From Alphaproteobacteria bacterium (lineage in GTDB: Bacteria > Pseudomonadota > Alphaproteobacteria > Rhodobacterales > Rhodobacteraceae), in assembly GCA_030429495.1 (NCBI GenBank), contig JAUIFH010000001.1, positions 496,001-560,000 on the forward strand: a DNA stretch of 64,000 nt, written 5' to 3'. Position 1 is the first letter of the stretch. Every line of letters starts with the position of its first letter. The notes below the pieces were generated by a model that saw nothing but the letters and a program-made list of their open reading frames with translations, was not told the origin of the DNA and made no database searches. Positions 26,997-39,416 of this stretch are shown here, piece after piece. The translations under genes were made by a program, and so were the position numbers.

Positions 26997-28316
26997 ATGA
27001 ACATGACGCTTCGCGCGCTGCTCGGGGCGTGCGCCGCCGCCGCGCTCGCCGGCGCGGCCGCGGCCCAGACCTCGATCACGGTCGCCACGGTCAACAACGG
27101 CGACATGATCCGGATGCAGGGTCTCATGTCGGACTTCAATGCGATGCACCCGGACATCGAGGTGAACTGGGTCACGCTCGAGGAGAACGCCTTGCGCCAA
27201 CAGGTCACGACCGACATCGCCACCGGCGGCGGTCAGTACGACGTGATGACCATCGGCACATACGAGGTTCCGATCTGGGCCAAGCAGAGCTGGCTGGAAC
27301 CGCTGAGCGACCTGCCGGCCGACTACAACGTTGACGACCTGCTCCCGTCGGTCCGCAACGCGCTTTCGGTCGACGGCACGCTTTACGCGGCGCCGTTCTA
27401 CGGCGAATCCGCGATGATCATGTACCGCACCGATCTGATGGAGAAGGCGGGGCTGACGATGCCCGACAGCCCGACCTGGGCCGACGTCAAGGCCGCAGCC
27501 GCAGCGATGACCGACAAGGACAACGAGATCTACGGCATCTGCTTGCGCGGCAAGCCGGGCTGGGGCGAGAACATGGCGTTCATCGGTGCGATGAACAACA
27601 GCTATGGCGGCCGCTGGTTCGACATGGACTGGAAAGCCCAGTTCGAAAGCCAGGAGTGGAAAGACACCATCGCCGACTATCTCGACATGATGACCAATTA
27701 CGGTCCTCCGGGCGCGTCCGCGAACGGCTTCAACGAGAACCTGACGCTGTTCCAGCAGGGCAAGTGCGGAATGTGGATCGACGCGACCGTCGCGGCAGGC
27801 TTTGTCACCGACCCGACCAACTCGACTGTCGCCGACAATGTCGGCTACGCGCAGTTCCCGAACAAGGAAGGCGTGGACAACCACGGCAACTGGTTCTGGG
27901 CCTGGACACTTGCCATCCCGGCCTCGTCGGATGCCAAGGACGCGGCGAAGACCTTTGTCCAGTGGGCGACGAGCCAGGGCTACACCAACCTGGTCGCTTC
28001 GAAGGAAGGCTGGCGCGCGGCACCTCCGGGCACCCGCACCTCGCTCTATGAGAATGCGGACTATGCCGCGGCAGCTCCGTTCGCGAAGATGACGCTCGAC
28101 TCGATGAACGCGGTCGACTTCACCAAACCGTCGGTCCAGGAGATCCCCTATACCGGCGCCCAGTTCGTCGCGATCCCGGAATTCCAGGGCATCGGCACGG
28201 CTGTCGGTCAGGAAATGTCGGCAGCCCTTGCCGGTCAGAAAACGGCTGACGAGGCGCTTGCCGCCTCGCAGGCGCTGACCGACGAAGAGATGAAGGCCGC
28301 AGGCTACCTGCAGTAA
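26997..28316 (+). CDS. smoE: Polyol (sorbitol/mannitol) ABC transporter substrate-binding protein
   Basis: A 439-aa extracellular solute-binding protein family 1 member. A Sec signal peptide (MNMTLRALLGACAAAALAGAAAAQ) is followed by the mature start TSITVATVNNGDM. The family regions VMTIGTYEVPIWAKQSWLEPL, DGTLYAAPFYGESAMIMYRTDL, FNENLTLFQQGKCGMWIDATV and NWFWAWTLAIPASS are present. It captures sorbitol, mannitol or related polyols in the periplasm for the SmoFGK transporter. ATG 26997 is six bases after GGGAGGA. A strong hairpin after the stop (28341-28362) probably raises its level relative to the permeases. Confidence 0.88.
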   Translation: MNMTLRALLGACAAAALAGAAAAQTSITVATVNNGDMIRMQGLMSDFNAMHPDIEVNWVTLEENALRQQVTTDIATGGGQYDVMTIGTYEVPIWAKQSWLEPLSDLPADYNVDDLLPSVRNALSVDGTLYAAPFYGESAMIMYRTDLMEKAGLTMPDSPTWADVKAAAAAMTDKDNEIYGICLRGKPGWGENMAFIGAMNNSYGGRWFDMDWKAQFESQEWKDTIADYLDMMTNYGPPGASANGFNENLTLFQQGKCGMWIDATVAAGFVTDPTNSTVADNVGYAQFPNKEGVDNHGNWFWAWTLAIPASSDAKDAAKTFVQWATSQGYTNLVASKEGWRAAPPGTRTSLYENADYAAAAPFAKMTLDSMNAVDFTKPSVQEIPYTGAQFVAIPEFQGIGTAVGQEMSAALAGQKTADEALAASQALTDEEMKAAGYLQ

Positions 28317-28340
28317 TCGCGGCTCCCTACGCGATCCTCC

Positions 28341-28362
28341 GCGGGGCGGATGCCCGCCCCGC
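28341..28362 (+). promoter_or_regulatory. Intercistronic hairpin between smoE and smoF
   Basis: GCGGGGCGG (28341-28349) and CCGCCCCGC (28354-28362) form a perfect 9-base-pair stem with an ATGC loop, 24 bases after the smoE stop. There is no T-tract. Such hairpins behind binding-protein genes usually protect the upstream mRNA or partly terminate, giving an excess of binding protein (known for other ABC operons). Confidence 0.7.
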
Positions 28363-28446
28363 CACTTTGCCGGCCGCGCCAGCAGCTTCGATACGTCGTC
28401 TGCAACGGCGCGGCCGCTTTCGCTCACGCATTGACAGGAGCGTCTC

Positions 28447-29316
28447 ATGGCCACGCAAGCTTCCCGTTCCGCAGCGCGCCTGATGGTTTCTCCCTCAGTC
28501 ATCCTGCTCTTCATCTGGATGGCCGTGCCGCTTGGAATGGTTATCTACTACTCCTTCCGGCGCTATCGTCTTCTCAACCCCGAACGCGCGGGTTGGAACG
28601 GCTGGAGCAACTATTCGAGCTTTGTCTTTTCGCCCGATTTCGGCGGTGCTTTGGTCAACACGCTCATTCTCGTGCTGGGCGTTCTTATCATCACCGTGGT
28701 CCTCGGCATCCTGATCGCCCTTCTGATCGATCAGCCGATCTGGGGGCAGGGGCCAGTGCGTATCCTGGTGATCTCGCCCTTCTTCATCATGCCGCCGGTT
28801 TCGGCGCTGGTATGGAAAAACATGTTCTTCAACCCGTCGAACGGTCTTTTCGGTGAGTTGTTCAAATATCTGGGGATGCGGCCCTTCGACTTCCTCGGAC
28901 AGGCCCCGCTCGGGTCCATCGTCACGATCGTTGCCTGGGAATGGTTGCCTTTCGCCACGCTCATCCTCCTCACCGCGCTTCAGTCGCTCGACAGCGAACA
29001 ACTCGAAGCGGCGGAGATGGACGGCGCGCCGGTTCTCAAGCGGTTCTGGTATATCATCCTGCCGCATATGAGCCGGTCGATCACCGTGGTGATCCTGATC
29101 CAGACCATCTTCCTGCTTGGGATCTTCGGCGAGATCCTCGTGACCACCGCCGGTGGCCCGGGCACCGCCTCGACCACACTGCCCTTCCTGATCTTCAAGG
29201 AAGCGCTTCTTGACTTCGACGTCGGCACGGCCGCCGCCGGGGGCGTGGTCGCCGTCATCCTCGCCAACATCGTCGCCATCTTCCTGATGAAGGCGATCGG
29301 CAAGAACCTGGACTGA
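28447..29316 (+). CDS. smoF: Polyol ABC transporter permease 1
   Basis: A 289-aa MalF-type inner-membrane permease with six predicted helices (first: SVILLFIWMAVPLGMVIYYSF; last: GGVVAVILANIVAIFLM). The cytoplasmic EAA loop is LEAAEMDGAPVLKRFWYIILP, which docks with the ATPase. ATG 28447 follows GACAGGAG. It forms the membrane channel with SmoG. The 130-base gap before it contains the intercistronic hairpin and no other gene. Confidence 0.9.
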   Translation: MATQASRSAARLMVSPSVILLFIWMAVPLGMVIYYSFRRYRLLNPERAGWNGWSNYSSFVFSPDFGGALVNTLILVLGVLIITVVLGILIALLIDQPIWGQGPVRILVISPFFIMPPVSALVWKNMFFNPSNGLFGELFKYLGMRPFDFLGQAPLGSIVTIVAWEWLPFATLILLTALQSLDSEQLEAAEMDGAPVLKRFWYIILPHMSRSITVVILIQTIFLLGIFGEILVTTAGGPGTASTTLPFLIFKEALLDFDVGTAAAGGVVAVILANIVAIFLMKAIGKNLD

Positions 29317-29328
29317 GGGAGAACCGAC

Positions 29329-30159
29329 ATGGCACGCGCCGTCACACCCGCCCGCAAGTCGATCAACACCGCAGCAGCATGGACCGTGGCGCTGATCATC
29401 TTCTTTCCGATCCTCTGGACGATCCTGACAAGCTTCAAGCCCGAGCCGGTGGCGGTCGCGTCGCCGCCGGTCTTCCTGAACTTCGACTGGTCGTTCGAGA
29501 ATTATGAAACCGTCATCCAGCAGCGCGGTTACGGCCAGTTCTTCTGGAACTCGATGGTGATCGCCTTCGGGTCGACGATCCTTGGCATGATCATTGCGAT
29601 CCCCTCGGCATGGGCGATGGCCTTCGTTCACGGCAAGCGGACGAAGGACCTCCTGATGTGGATGCTATCGACCAAGATGATGCCGGCGGCGGGCGTTCTG
29701 GTGCCGATCTACCTTATCGCGGTCTATTTCAAGATTCTCGATACGCGGTTCCTGCTGACGATCGTTCTCATGCTGATGAACCTGCCGATCATCATCTGGA
29801 TGCTCTACACCTATTTCCGCGAAATTCCGGTCGATATTCTTGAAGCCGCGCGGATGGACGGCGCGAGCCTCACCAACGAAATCCTCTACGTGCTGACGCC
29901 GATGGCCGTACCGGGGATCGCCTCCACGCTTCTGTTGAACGTGATCCTGGCCTGGAACGAGAGCTTCTGGACCCTGAACCTGACGGCCTTCAACGCGGCG
30001 CCGCTGACGAAGTTCATCGCCGGGTTCTCCAGCCCGCAGGGTCTTTTCTACGCCAAGCTCTCCGCTGCATCGGTCATGGCCTTCCTGCCGATCATGATCC
30101 TCGGCTGGTTCAGCCAGAAACAACTTGTCCGCGGCCTGACTTTCGGCGCGGTGAAATAA
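29329..30159 (+). CDS. smoG: Polyol ABC transporter permease 2
   Basis: A 276-aa MalG-type permease. The first helix is [20 protein letters not shown], and the EAA loop is [22 protein letters not shown]. The C-terminal helix ends [16 protein letters not shown], the typical MalG-like tail. It starts 12 bases after smoF and partners with it. Strong similarity of operon order to the Rhodobacter polyol operon supports the assignment. Confidence 0.9.
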   Translation: MARAVTPARKSINTAAAWTVALIIFFPILWTILTSFKPEPVAVASPPVFLNFDWSFENYETVIQQRGYGQFFWNSMVIAFGSTILGMIIAIPSAWAMAFVHGKRTKDLLMWMLSTKMMPAAGVLVPIYLIAVYFKILDTRFLLTIVLMLMNLPIIIWMLYTYFREIPVDILEAARMDGASLTNEILYVLTPMAVPGIASTLLLNVILAWNESFWTLNLTAFNAAPLTKFIAGFSSPQGLFYAKLSAASVMAFLPIMILGWFSQKQLVRGLTFGAVK

Positions 30160-30170
30160 GGAACGAAACG

Positions 30171-31171
<1,001 letters not shown>

Positions 31172-31175
<4 letters not shown>

Positions 31176-31945
31176 AGCGGCTGGCAGGCAAATCGGCGCT
31201 TATCACTGGCGCGGCGCGCGGGATCGGTCTGGCCTTCGCGAAAGCCTACATTGCCGAGGGCGCGCGCGTCGCCATCGCGGATATCGACGAAGCCGCGGCG
31301 CGGAACGCGGCCAGGGAACTCGGCGCGAACGCGATTGGCGTCCGAATGGATGTCGCCGATCAGGCGTCGATCGAGGCGGCAGTGGCGGAGGTGGAGCGCG
31401 CGTTCGGCGGCATCGACATCCTCGTCAACAACGCCGCCCTCTTCACCGCGGCCCCCATCGCCGAGATCACGCGCGCCGACTACGACCGCGTCTTCGCGGT
31501 CAATGTGGCGGGCACACTGTTCCCGTTGCAGGCGGTCGCGCGCGGCATGGTGGCACGCGGCAAGGGCGGGAAGGTCATCAACATGGCTTCCCAGGCCGGT
31601 CGGCGGGGCGAGGCGCTCGTGGCGGTCTACTGCGCCTCGAAGGCGGCGGTCATAAGCCTGACCCAGTCGGCGGGGCTGAACCTCATCTCGCACGGGATCA
31701 ACGTCAACGCCATCGCGCCGGGCGTCGTCGACGGGGAACACTGGGACGGTGTGGATGCGCTGTTCGCGCGCTACGAAAACCGCCCCGTGGGCGAGAAGAA
31801 GCGGATCGTGGGCGCGGCGGTTCCCTTCGGCCGGATGGGACGGCCGGAGGATCTGACTGGCATGGCGGTGTTCCTCGCTTCCGAGGAGGCGAACTACATC
31901 GTCGCCCAGACCTACAATGTCGACGGCGGGAACTGGATGAGTTGA
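31172..31945 (+). CDS. smoS: Sorbitol dehydrogenase (SDR family)
   Basis: A 257-aa short-chain dehydrogenase. The NAD site is [18 protein letters not shown]; the acidic residue for NAD specificity is in [28 protein letters not shown] is the NAG-type motif. The catalytic Ser-Tyr-Lys triad is in [24 protein letters not shown] (split here as NMASQAG and VYCASK). The C terminus [16 protein letters not shown] agrees closely with the Rhodobacter SmoS I recall. It oxidises sorbitol to fructose and galactitol to tagatose. It starts within the smoK stop (ATGA). Confidence 0.92.
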
Positions 31946-31946
31946 G

Positions 31947-33413
31947 ATGAAGCTTGCGAACGACACCCTGTCCCGGCTGCCCGCATCCATCGCCGGACCG
32001 TCCTATGACCGGGCCGCGCTGTCGCCGGGCATCGTCCATATCGGCTGCGGCAACTTTCACCGGGCACATCAGGCGGTCTACCTCGATGATCTTTTCGCGT
32101 TGGGCGAGGGGCACGACTGGGCCATCGTCGGCGCAGGGGTGCGCGCGGGCGACGCGCGGATGCGCGATCTGCTGGCGACGCAGGACTGGATGTCCAGCGT
32201 GATCGAACTATCGCCCGGCGCACGCCGGGCGCGCGTCATCGGCGCGATGACGGGCTTTGCCGAGGTGGCGCCGGGCAACGCTGCCCTGATTGCGGCCATG
32301 TCGGACCCGGCCATTCGCATCGTCTCGCTCACCGTGACCGAGGGCGGCTATTTCATCGACCCGACGACCGGCACTTTCAGCCCGGACCACCCCGACATTC
32401 GCAAGGACGCGGCCAATCCGGGCGCGCCCGACACCGTCTTCGGTGCCATCGCCGCTGCTCTGGCGCGACGCCGGGTGGCGGGGGTGGCGCCGTTCACCGT
32501 TATGTGCTGCGACAACGTCCCCCATAACGGCGGCGTTACGCGCGACGCGGTGACCGGCCTTGCCGAACTCCACGATCCGGTGCTTGCCGCATGGATCACT
32601 GCCGAGGTCGCCTTTCCGAATTCGATGGTGGACCGGATCACTCCGGCAACGGGGCCGCACGAGCGTGCGATCGTCGCCGAGCTTGGCCTTGACGACGGTG
32701 CGCCTGTCACCTGCGAACCGTTCAGGCAATGGGTGATGGAAGACATCTTTCCTGCGGGGCGTCCGGCGCTCGAGAATGTGGGGGTGACGTTTACCGGGCA
32801 GGTCGACCGGTTCGAAATGATGAAGATCCGCATCCTGAATGGCGGGCATGCGATCATCGCCTATCCTGCCGGGCTGCTGGGAATTGAATTCGTCCACGAG
32901 GCAATGGCGGAACCGCTGGTGCGCGATTTCCTCGACCGGGTGCTGAGTGACGAGGTTCTGCCGGTCGTGCCGCCTGTGCCGGGGCAGGACCTGACGGCCT
33001 ACAAGGACATGATCGTCACGCGCTTCTCGAACCCGGAAGTCGCCGATACGGTCCGCCGTCTTTGCTTCGACGGATCGAACCGGCAGCCGAAGTTCATCGT
33101 GCCGACCTTGCGCGATGCGCTGGTGGGCGGGCGGCGGGCGGAGGGTCTCATCCTTCTGTCGGCCTTGTGGTGCCGCTACTGCCATGGCGAGACGGATGGC
33201 GGCGAGGCCATCGCCGCAAACGATCCGAACTGGGACGACCTGCAACGCCGCGCGCGCGCCGCCCGGACGGATCCGGGGGCATGGCTCGGCATGAAGATGG
33301 TCTACGGCGACCTGGCCGGCAATTCCGTTCTGGCGGAAGGTTTTGCCGACGCGCTTGACCGCGTCTGGCGCGACGGCAGCGCCGCCGCCATCCGTCAATA
33401 CCTTTCGCGTTGA
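31947..33413 (+). CDS. mtlK: Mannitol 2-dehydrogenase (long-chain polyol dehydrogenase)
   Basis: A 488-aa protein of the polyol-specific long-chain dehydrogenase family. N-terminal Rossmann part: IVHIGCGNFHRAHQAVYLDDL; VTEGGYFID; CCDNVPHNGG. The active-site helix with the catalytic lysine is EMMKIRILNGGHAIIAY, typical of mannitol dehydrogenases. It oxidises mannitol (and arabitol) to fructose (xylulose) with NAD. The ATG is one base past the smoS stop. It is the last gene of the polyol operon, with no fructokinase/xylulokinase behind it as seen in related strains. Confidence 0.92.
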   Translation: MKLANDTLSRLPASIAGPSYDRAALSPGIVHIGCGNFHRAHQAVYLDDLFALGEGHDWAIVGAGVRAGDARMRDLLATQDWMSSVIELSPGARRARVIGAMTGFAEVAPGNAALIAAMSDPAIRIVSLTVTEGGYFIDPTTGTFSPDHPDIRKDAANPGAPDTVFGAIAAALARRRVAGVAPFTVMCCDNVPHNGGVTRDAVTGLAELHDPVLAAWITAEVAFPNSMVDRITPATGPHERAIVAELGLDDGAPVTCEPFRQWVMEDIFPAGRPALENVGVTFTGQVDRFEMMKIRILNGGHAIIAYPAGLLGIEFVHEAMAEPLVRDFLDRVLSDEVLPVVPPVPGQDLTAYKDMIVTRFSNPEVADTVRRLCFDGSNRQPKFIVPTLRDALVGGRRAEGLILLSALWCRYCHGETDGGEAIAANDPNWDDLQRRARAARTDPGAWLGMKMVYGDLAGNSVLAEGFADALDRVWRDGSAAAIRQYLSR

Positions 33414-33437
33414 AACATTCCGCACCCGCCCAGGGCC

Positions 33438-33459
33438 CGGGGCCGGGAACGGTGCCCCG
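33438..33459. terminator. Weak hairpin between convergent mtlK and glpR
   Basis: CGGGGC (33438-33443) and GCCCCG (33454-33459) form a 6-base-pair stem with a 10-base loop in the 65-base gap between two convergent stops. No T-tract on either side, so a terminator role is a guess from position. Confidence 0.3.
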
Positions 33460-33478
33460 CATGGCGGTCCCGACAGCG

Positions 33479-34243
33479 TTAAGGCGTGGCGATCACCGCC
33501 CGCGTTCCCCATTCCCGGCATCTTGACGCAAGCCCCGGGGGGAGTGGCCGGTCGGTGACCAGTGTTCCGATTTCCGACAGGGAGACGATCCTGACCGGCG
33601 CGCTGCGCGTCAGTTTCGAGGCGTCCGCGACAAGGCAGCTTTCCCGCGCTTGCCGAAGGATGGCCCGGCTCACGCGTACTTCCTGCGGGTCGTAGTCCAG
33701 CAGGTCCCCCTCTGCGTCGAGAGCGGAGGTGCCGATGATCGCGAGATCGACCTTGAAATGTGCGATTGCCTCGGTCGTCAGATCGCCGACAAGCCCGCCG
33801 TCCGACCGCCGGAGCACGCCGCCCGCGACGATCACGTCGCAGCTTTCGTTTGCCGCGAGGATGTTCGCGATGTTCATGTTGTTCGTCACCACGGTCAGGT
33901 TGCGATGTTTCAGCAGTGCGCGGGCGACGGCCTCGGTCGTCGTGCCGATATTGAGGAACAGCGAGGAATTGTCCGGGATCGCTGCTGCGCAGGCCTGCCC
34001 GATCGCGGCCTTGGCTTCGGCGTTGATCAGCCGTCGCTCCTCGTAGCCGATATTGGCGACGCCCGCGCGCAGGACTGCCCCGCCGTGGACACGGTCGAGC
34101 TTGCCCGCGTCGGCCAGCTCCGTCAGGTCGCGGCGGATGGTCTGGAGCGTGACGCCGAAGCGTTCGGCAAGGTCGTCGACGCCCACGCGTCCCTCGGCCC
34201 GCGCGATGTCGAGGATTTCGCTCTGCCGGAAACTCAACGCCAT
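33479..34243 (-). CDS. glpR: DeoR-family glycerol-3-phosphate regulon repressor
   Basis: A 254-aa DeoR-type repressor. The N-terminal winged helix is FRQSEILDIARAEGRVGVDDLAERFGVTLQTIRRDLTELADAGKLDRVHGGA, followed by the effector domain beginning RRLINAEAKAAIGQACAA, with LFLNIGTTTEAVARAL, VVTNNMNIANILA and VIVAGGVLRRSDGGLVG, which bind a phosphorylated sugar. It is divergent from glpD, so it most likely represses glpDK and is released by glycerol-3-phosphate. ACGAA direct repeats in the intergenic region are candidate sites. Confidence 0.88.
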   Translation of the reverse strand: MALSFRQSEILDIARAEGRVGVDDLAERFGVTLQTIRRDLTELADAGKLDRVHGGAVLRAGVANIGYEERRLINAEAKAAIGQACAAAIPDNSSLFLNIGTTTEAVARALLKHRNLTVVTNNMNIANILAANESCDVIVAGGVLRRSDGGLVGDLTTEAIAHFKVDLAIIGTSALDAEGDLLDYDPQEVRVSRAILRQARESCLVADASKLTRSAPVRIVSLSEIGTLVTDRPLPPGLASRCREWGTRAVIATP

Positions 34244-34295
34244 TTTGATCGCCTGCCCTCAGATCACCATTGCCTGATCGTTGACTAGCATCAAA

Positions 34296-34347
34296 ACGAA
34301 CATTTACGAATACAAAAGTTGACAAACCGCGCATCCGGGCGCGATAA
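34296..34347 (+). promoter_or_regulatory. glpD promoter with DeoR-type repeat elements
   Basis: TTGACA (34319-34324), 17 bases, CGATAA (34342-34347) is a likely promoter. Two ACGAA units (34296-34300 and 34306-34310), exactly 10 bases apart, lie just upstream in an AT-rich block, as expected for a GlpR binding site. Confidence 0.55.
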
Positions 34348-34373
34348 CCCGAAGGCAATTCCGGAGGGTCCCC

Positions 34374-35944
34374 TTGGTTTCCGAACCGATTCCCGAACAT
34401 GCCTACGACCTTTTCGTCATCGGTGGCGGCATCAACGGCGTGGGCATCGCACGCGATGCGGCCGGGCGGGGGATGTCGGTCGCCTTGGCCGAGATGGGCG
34501 ATCTCGCGCAGGCGACCTCGTCTGCCTCCACGAAGCTTTTCCACGGCGGTCTGCGCTATCTGGAATATTTCGAGATCGGACTGGTCAGGAAAGCGCTGAT
34601 CGAACGCGAGGTGTTGCTTGGCGCGATGCCGCATATCTCGTGGCCACTACGCTTTGTCCTGCCCTATCATGAGGACATGCGGTTCGAGGGCGCGACGCCC
34701 ACATCGCGGCTTCTCTCGCTCTTCATGCCATGGATGCGCGGCCGCCGTCCCGCCTGGCTGATCCGCCTCGGGCTTTTCATGTATGACCATCTCGGCGGGC
34801 GCAGGATGCTGCCGGGCACCGCGACCCTCGACCTGTCCACGGACCCGGCGGGGGCCGTGCTGAACCCGAAGTTCCGCAAGGCCTATGAATATTCCGACTG
34901 CTGGGTGCAGGACGCGCGCCTTGTCGTCCTGAACGCCCGCGATGCCGAGGTGCGGGGGGCGAAGATCATGACCCGGGCGAAGGTCGTCGACGCCCGCCGC
35001 GACGGCGATCACTGGGAGGTCAGGGTCGCCCTGAACGGCCGCGAAAAAACCTTTCGCGCGCGGATGCTGGTCAATGCCGGGGGGCCCTGGGTCGAACGCA
35101 TCGTGCGCGAAACGTCCCATCTGAAGCCGAAGGCGCATATCCGCCTCGTGCGCGGATCGCATATCGTGACGAAGCGGCTTTTCGACCATGACCGGGCCTA
35201 TTTCTTTCAGGGCACCGACGGGCGGATCATCTTCGCCATTCCCTATGAGGAAGACTTCACGCTTATCGGCACGACCGATCAGGACCATGACGGAGACCCG
35301 CAGGACGCGCGGTGCAGCGAGGCGGAGCAGGATTACCTCTGCGCCTTCGCCTCTGAATATTTCGCGAAACCGGTGACGCGCGGCGACATCGTCTGGACCT
35401 ATTCCGGCGTCCGGCCGCTCTACGACGACGGCGCGACTTCGGCCAGCGCCGCGACGCGCGACTATGTTCTGACGCTGAACACCGACGGCGCGCCGGTCCT
35501 GAACGTCTTTGGCGGCAAGATCACCACCTACCGCAAGCTGGCCGAGGCCGCGATGGCCAAGATCGCGCCGGTCCTGAAGGTCACGAAACCCGACTGGACG
35601 GCGGGGGTCCCCCTGCCCGGCGGCGATTTCCCGGTTGAGGGCGTCGCGGGGCTGACCGAGGACCTCGCCAGGCGCTACCCCTTCCTCGACGCCTTCACCG
35701 CGCGCCGCCTGATCAAGACCTACGGGACCGAGGCGCCCATGGTCCTCGGCGCGGCCACAACCGCCGCCGATCTCGGCCGCGATTTCGGCGCGGGGTTGAC
35801 GGAGGCAGAGGTCCGCTGGCTGATGGGCAAGGAATATGCAAGGACCGCCGAGGACGTGGTCTGGCGCCGGACGAAACTGGGGCTGCGCCTGACGGCCGAC
35901 CAGGTCGCCGCGCTTGACGCATGGATGGCGGCAGGGGGGACGAC

Positions 35945-35948
<4 letters not shown>
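34374..35948 (+). CDS. glpD: Aerobic glycerol-3-phosphate dehydrogenase
   Basis: A 524-aa membrane-associated flavoprotein oxidising sn-glycerol-3-phosphate to dihydroxyacetone phosphate and reducing quinone. FAD motif: [21 protein letters not shown]; family signatures [19 protein letters not shown] and [33 protein letters not shown] in the active-site region; [17 protein letters not shown] near the flavin; a C-terminal helical domain with [23 protein letters not shown] 34374 is the start, five bases after GGAGGG. Its stop overlaps the glpK start. Confidence 0.93.
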
Positions 35949-37425
<1,477 letters not shown>

Positions 37426-37429
<4 letters not shown>

Positions 37430-38562
37430 GCCCGCCGTTCACGATCCTTCAGCCGAAACGCATACGCTTTGGCCGGGGAGAAGCCGGTGCGGCTCTCACC
37501 GAGATTGCCGCACTGGGCACACATGCCTTCCTGGTGCATGGTCGCGACGGGGCGCGGGCCGAATGGCTCGTGTCGGGGTTGCGGGAGGCGGGCCTCACCG
37601 TCACCCCGCATCCCTGCCCGGGTGAACCCACGCTTGCGATGCTGAATACCGCCCTGAGTGCGGCAACCGGCGCCGACCTAGTCGTCGCGCTTGGCGGCGG
37701 GGCGACGATCGACCTCGGCAAGGCCGTCGCGGCACTTGTACCCGCGCCGGGTGGCGCGATGGATCATCTGGAGGTGGTCGGACGCGGGCAGCCGCTATCG
37801 GCCCCGCCCCTTCCCTTCGTCGCGATACCGACGACGGCCGGGACCGGCGCCGAGGTCACGAAGAACGCCGTCATCGGTGTGCCGGAGCATCGCCGCAAGG
37901 TCAGTCTTCGCGATGACCGCATGATCGCCGATCTCGCCGTGGTCGACCCGTCGCTGACCGATCACTGTCCGCGTGGTGTTACGCTGGCCTCCGGCCTCGA
38001 CGCGGTCACACAGGTGATCGAGCCCTACCTTTGCACCCGCGCCACTCCCTATACCGACGGGCTGTGCCGTACGGCGATACCGAAGGGATTGTCCGCATTG
38101 CGCCGGCTGATGGACGGAGAGGGCCCGGCGGCACGGGACGATATGGCCTGGGTCAGTCTTTCCGGCGGGCTGGCGCTTGCCAATGCCGGGCTCGGCGCCG
38201 CGCACGGGCTAGCCGGCGTCATCGGCGGGACGACCGGCGCGGCACATGGCGCAGTCTGCGGCGCGCTTCTGCCGCATGTGCTGAACGTCAACCGGCGCGC
38301 GATCGGCGCAGGATCGCTTGCGACGCAACGCTTCGCGGAGGTGACCGACTGGATCGGCGCGGTCTTCGGCGGGGCGGATCCTCTCGCCGCTCTCACCGGA
38401 TGGATGCACCAGGCCGGGTTGCCGCGTCTTTCCGCGCTCGGGGTCCGGCCCGAGGACCATGAAGGCATTGCCGAGGCCGCGCTCGTCTCGTCCTCGATGA
38501 AGGCAAATCCCGCCCCGCTCCGCACCGGCGACCTGATCGCCATCCTCGCTGCTGCGGGATAA
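37426..38562 (+). CDS. Iron-containing alcohol dehydrogenase-fold protein with altered metal site
   Basis: A 378-aa protein of the Fe-ADH/maleylacetate reductase family. It has [15 protein letters not shown] and [18 protein letters not shown] for NAD binding. The metal site is changed: [13 protein letters not shown] keeps the aspartate but has Gln where the first His ligand (DALTH) is expected; [16 protein letters not shown] keeps the second His but has Gly at the position of the catalytic His (MAH in FucO); TGAAHG keeps the last His. A subgroup with this Gln variant exists, and its chemistry is poorly defined. The ATG overlaps the glpK stop, which suggests oxidation or reduction of a glycerol-derived C3 compound. 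Confidence 0.75.
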
Positions 38563-38611
38563 CCCTCCTCGTCTATTGTTCCCGTGCTCTGCGGCGATTA
38601 AATCGGTCTCC

Positions 38612-39415
38612 ATGAAACGCTTCATTCCCTTCCTCAAATCGCCGCCCTGCGTGGCGGTGATCCGCCTTCAGGGCGTCATCTCGGCCGGCGGGCGTGGCGG
38701 CGCCGGGCTGAACGACGCCGCCCTTGCGCCGATGATCGAGAAGGCGTTCCGGCGGGGCAAACCCGCTGCGGTCGCGCTTTCGATCAACTCTCCCGGCGGC
38801 TCGCCGGTTCAGTCCGCGCTGATCGCCGCGCGCATCCGCAGGCTGGCGGAGGAAAGGAAAGTGCCGGTCCACGCCTTCGTGGAAGATGTCGCAGCATCGG
38901 GCGGCTACTGGCTGGCGACGGCGGGCGATGACATCTGGGTCGATGGCAGTTCCGTCGTCGGCTCCATCGGAGTGATTTCGTCCAGCTTCGGGTTCCCCGA
39001 ATTCCTGTCCCGTCACGGGATCGAACGGCGGGTGCATACGGCAGGCAAGTCCAAGAGTTTTCTCGACCCGTTCCGCCCCGAGAAACCCGAAGACGTCGCA
39101 CGACTTCGCGCGATCCTCGAACCGATCCATGATGCCTTCAAGGCGCAGGTGTCCGGGCGCCGCGGTGCCCAGCTTGCCGAGGGCAGGGACCATTTCACCG
39201 GTGATGTCTGGGTCGGGCAGGCGGCAGTAGACGAAGGGCTGGCCGACGGCGTCGCCCATCTGGTGCCGAAGCTGAAAGCGCTCTACGGCGACAAGGTCAG
39301 GCTCGTGCCTTACGGCGTGAAGAAATCCATCTTCCAGCGTATAAGCGGCCGTGTTCTCGGCGAGGCGATGGAGCAGATCGAGGAGCGCGCGCACTGGGCG
39401 CGCTACGGACTTTGA
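38612..39415 (+). CDS. S49-family peptidase, SppA/SohB-like
   Basis: A 267-aa single-domain signal peptide peptidase-like protease. The catalytic serine is S96 in EDVAASGGYWLA; the lysine is K148 in AGKSKSFLDPFRPE; SINSPGGSPVQSALI (58-72) is the substrate-binding loop. The N terminus is only weakly hydrophobic (PPCVAVIRLQGVIS), so it may act peripherally at the inner membrane on cleaved signal peptides. It lacks the second domain of E. coli SppA. ATG 38612 has only a weak ribosome site. It is followed within two bases by a small zinc-ribbon gene. Confidence 0.85.
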   Translation: MKRFIPFLKSPPCVAVIRLQGVISAGGRGGAGLNDAALAPMIEKAFRRGKPAAVALSINSPGGSPVQSALIAARIRRLAEERKVPVHAFVEDVAASGGYWLATAGDDIWVDGSSVVGSIGVISSSFGFPEFLSRHGIERRVHTAGKSKSFLDPFRPEKPEDVARLRAILEPIHDAFKAQVSGRRGAQLAEGRDHFTGDVWVGQAAVDEGLADGVAHLVPKLKALYGDKVRLVPYGVKKSIFQRISGRVLGEAMEQIEERAHWARYGL

Positions 39416-39416
39416 C

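Noticed and set aside
26976-28514. A 512-codon minus-strand open frame over smoE
   Set aside because: Antisense to a secreted binding protein with a clear signal peptide; no domain features.
32208-34634. An 808-codon minus-strand open frame
   Set aside because: Covers mtlK in antisense and glpR in a wrong frame; both have intact family motifs in their own frames.
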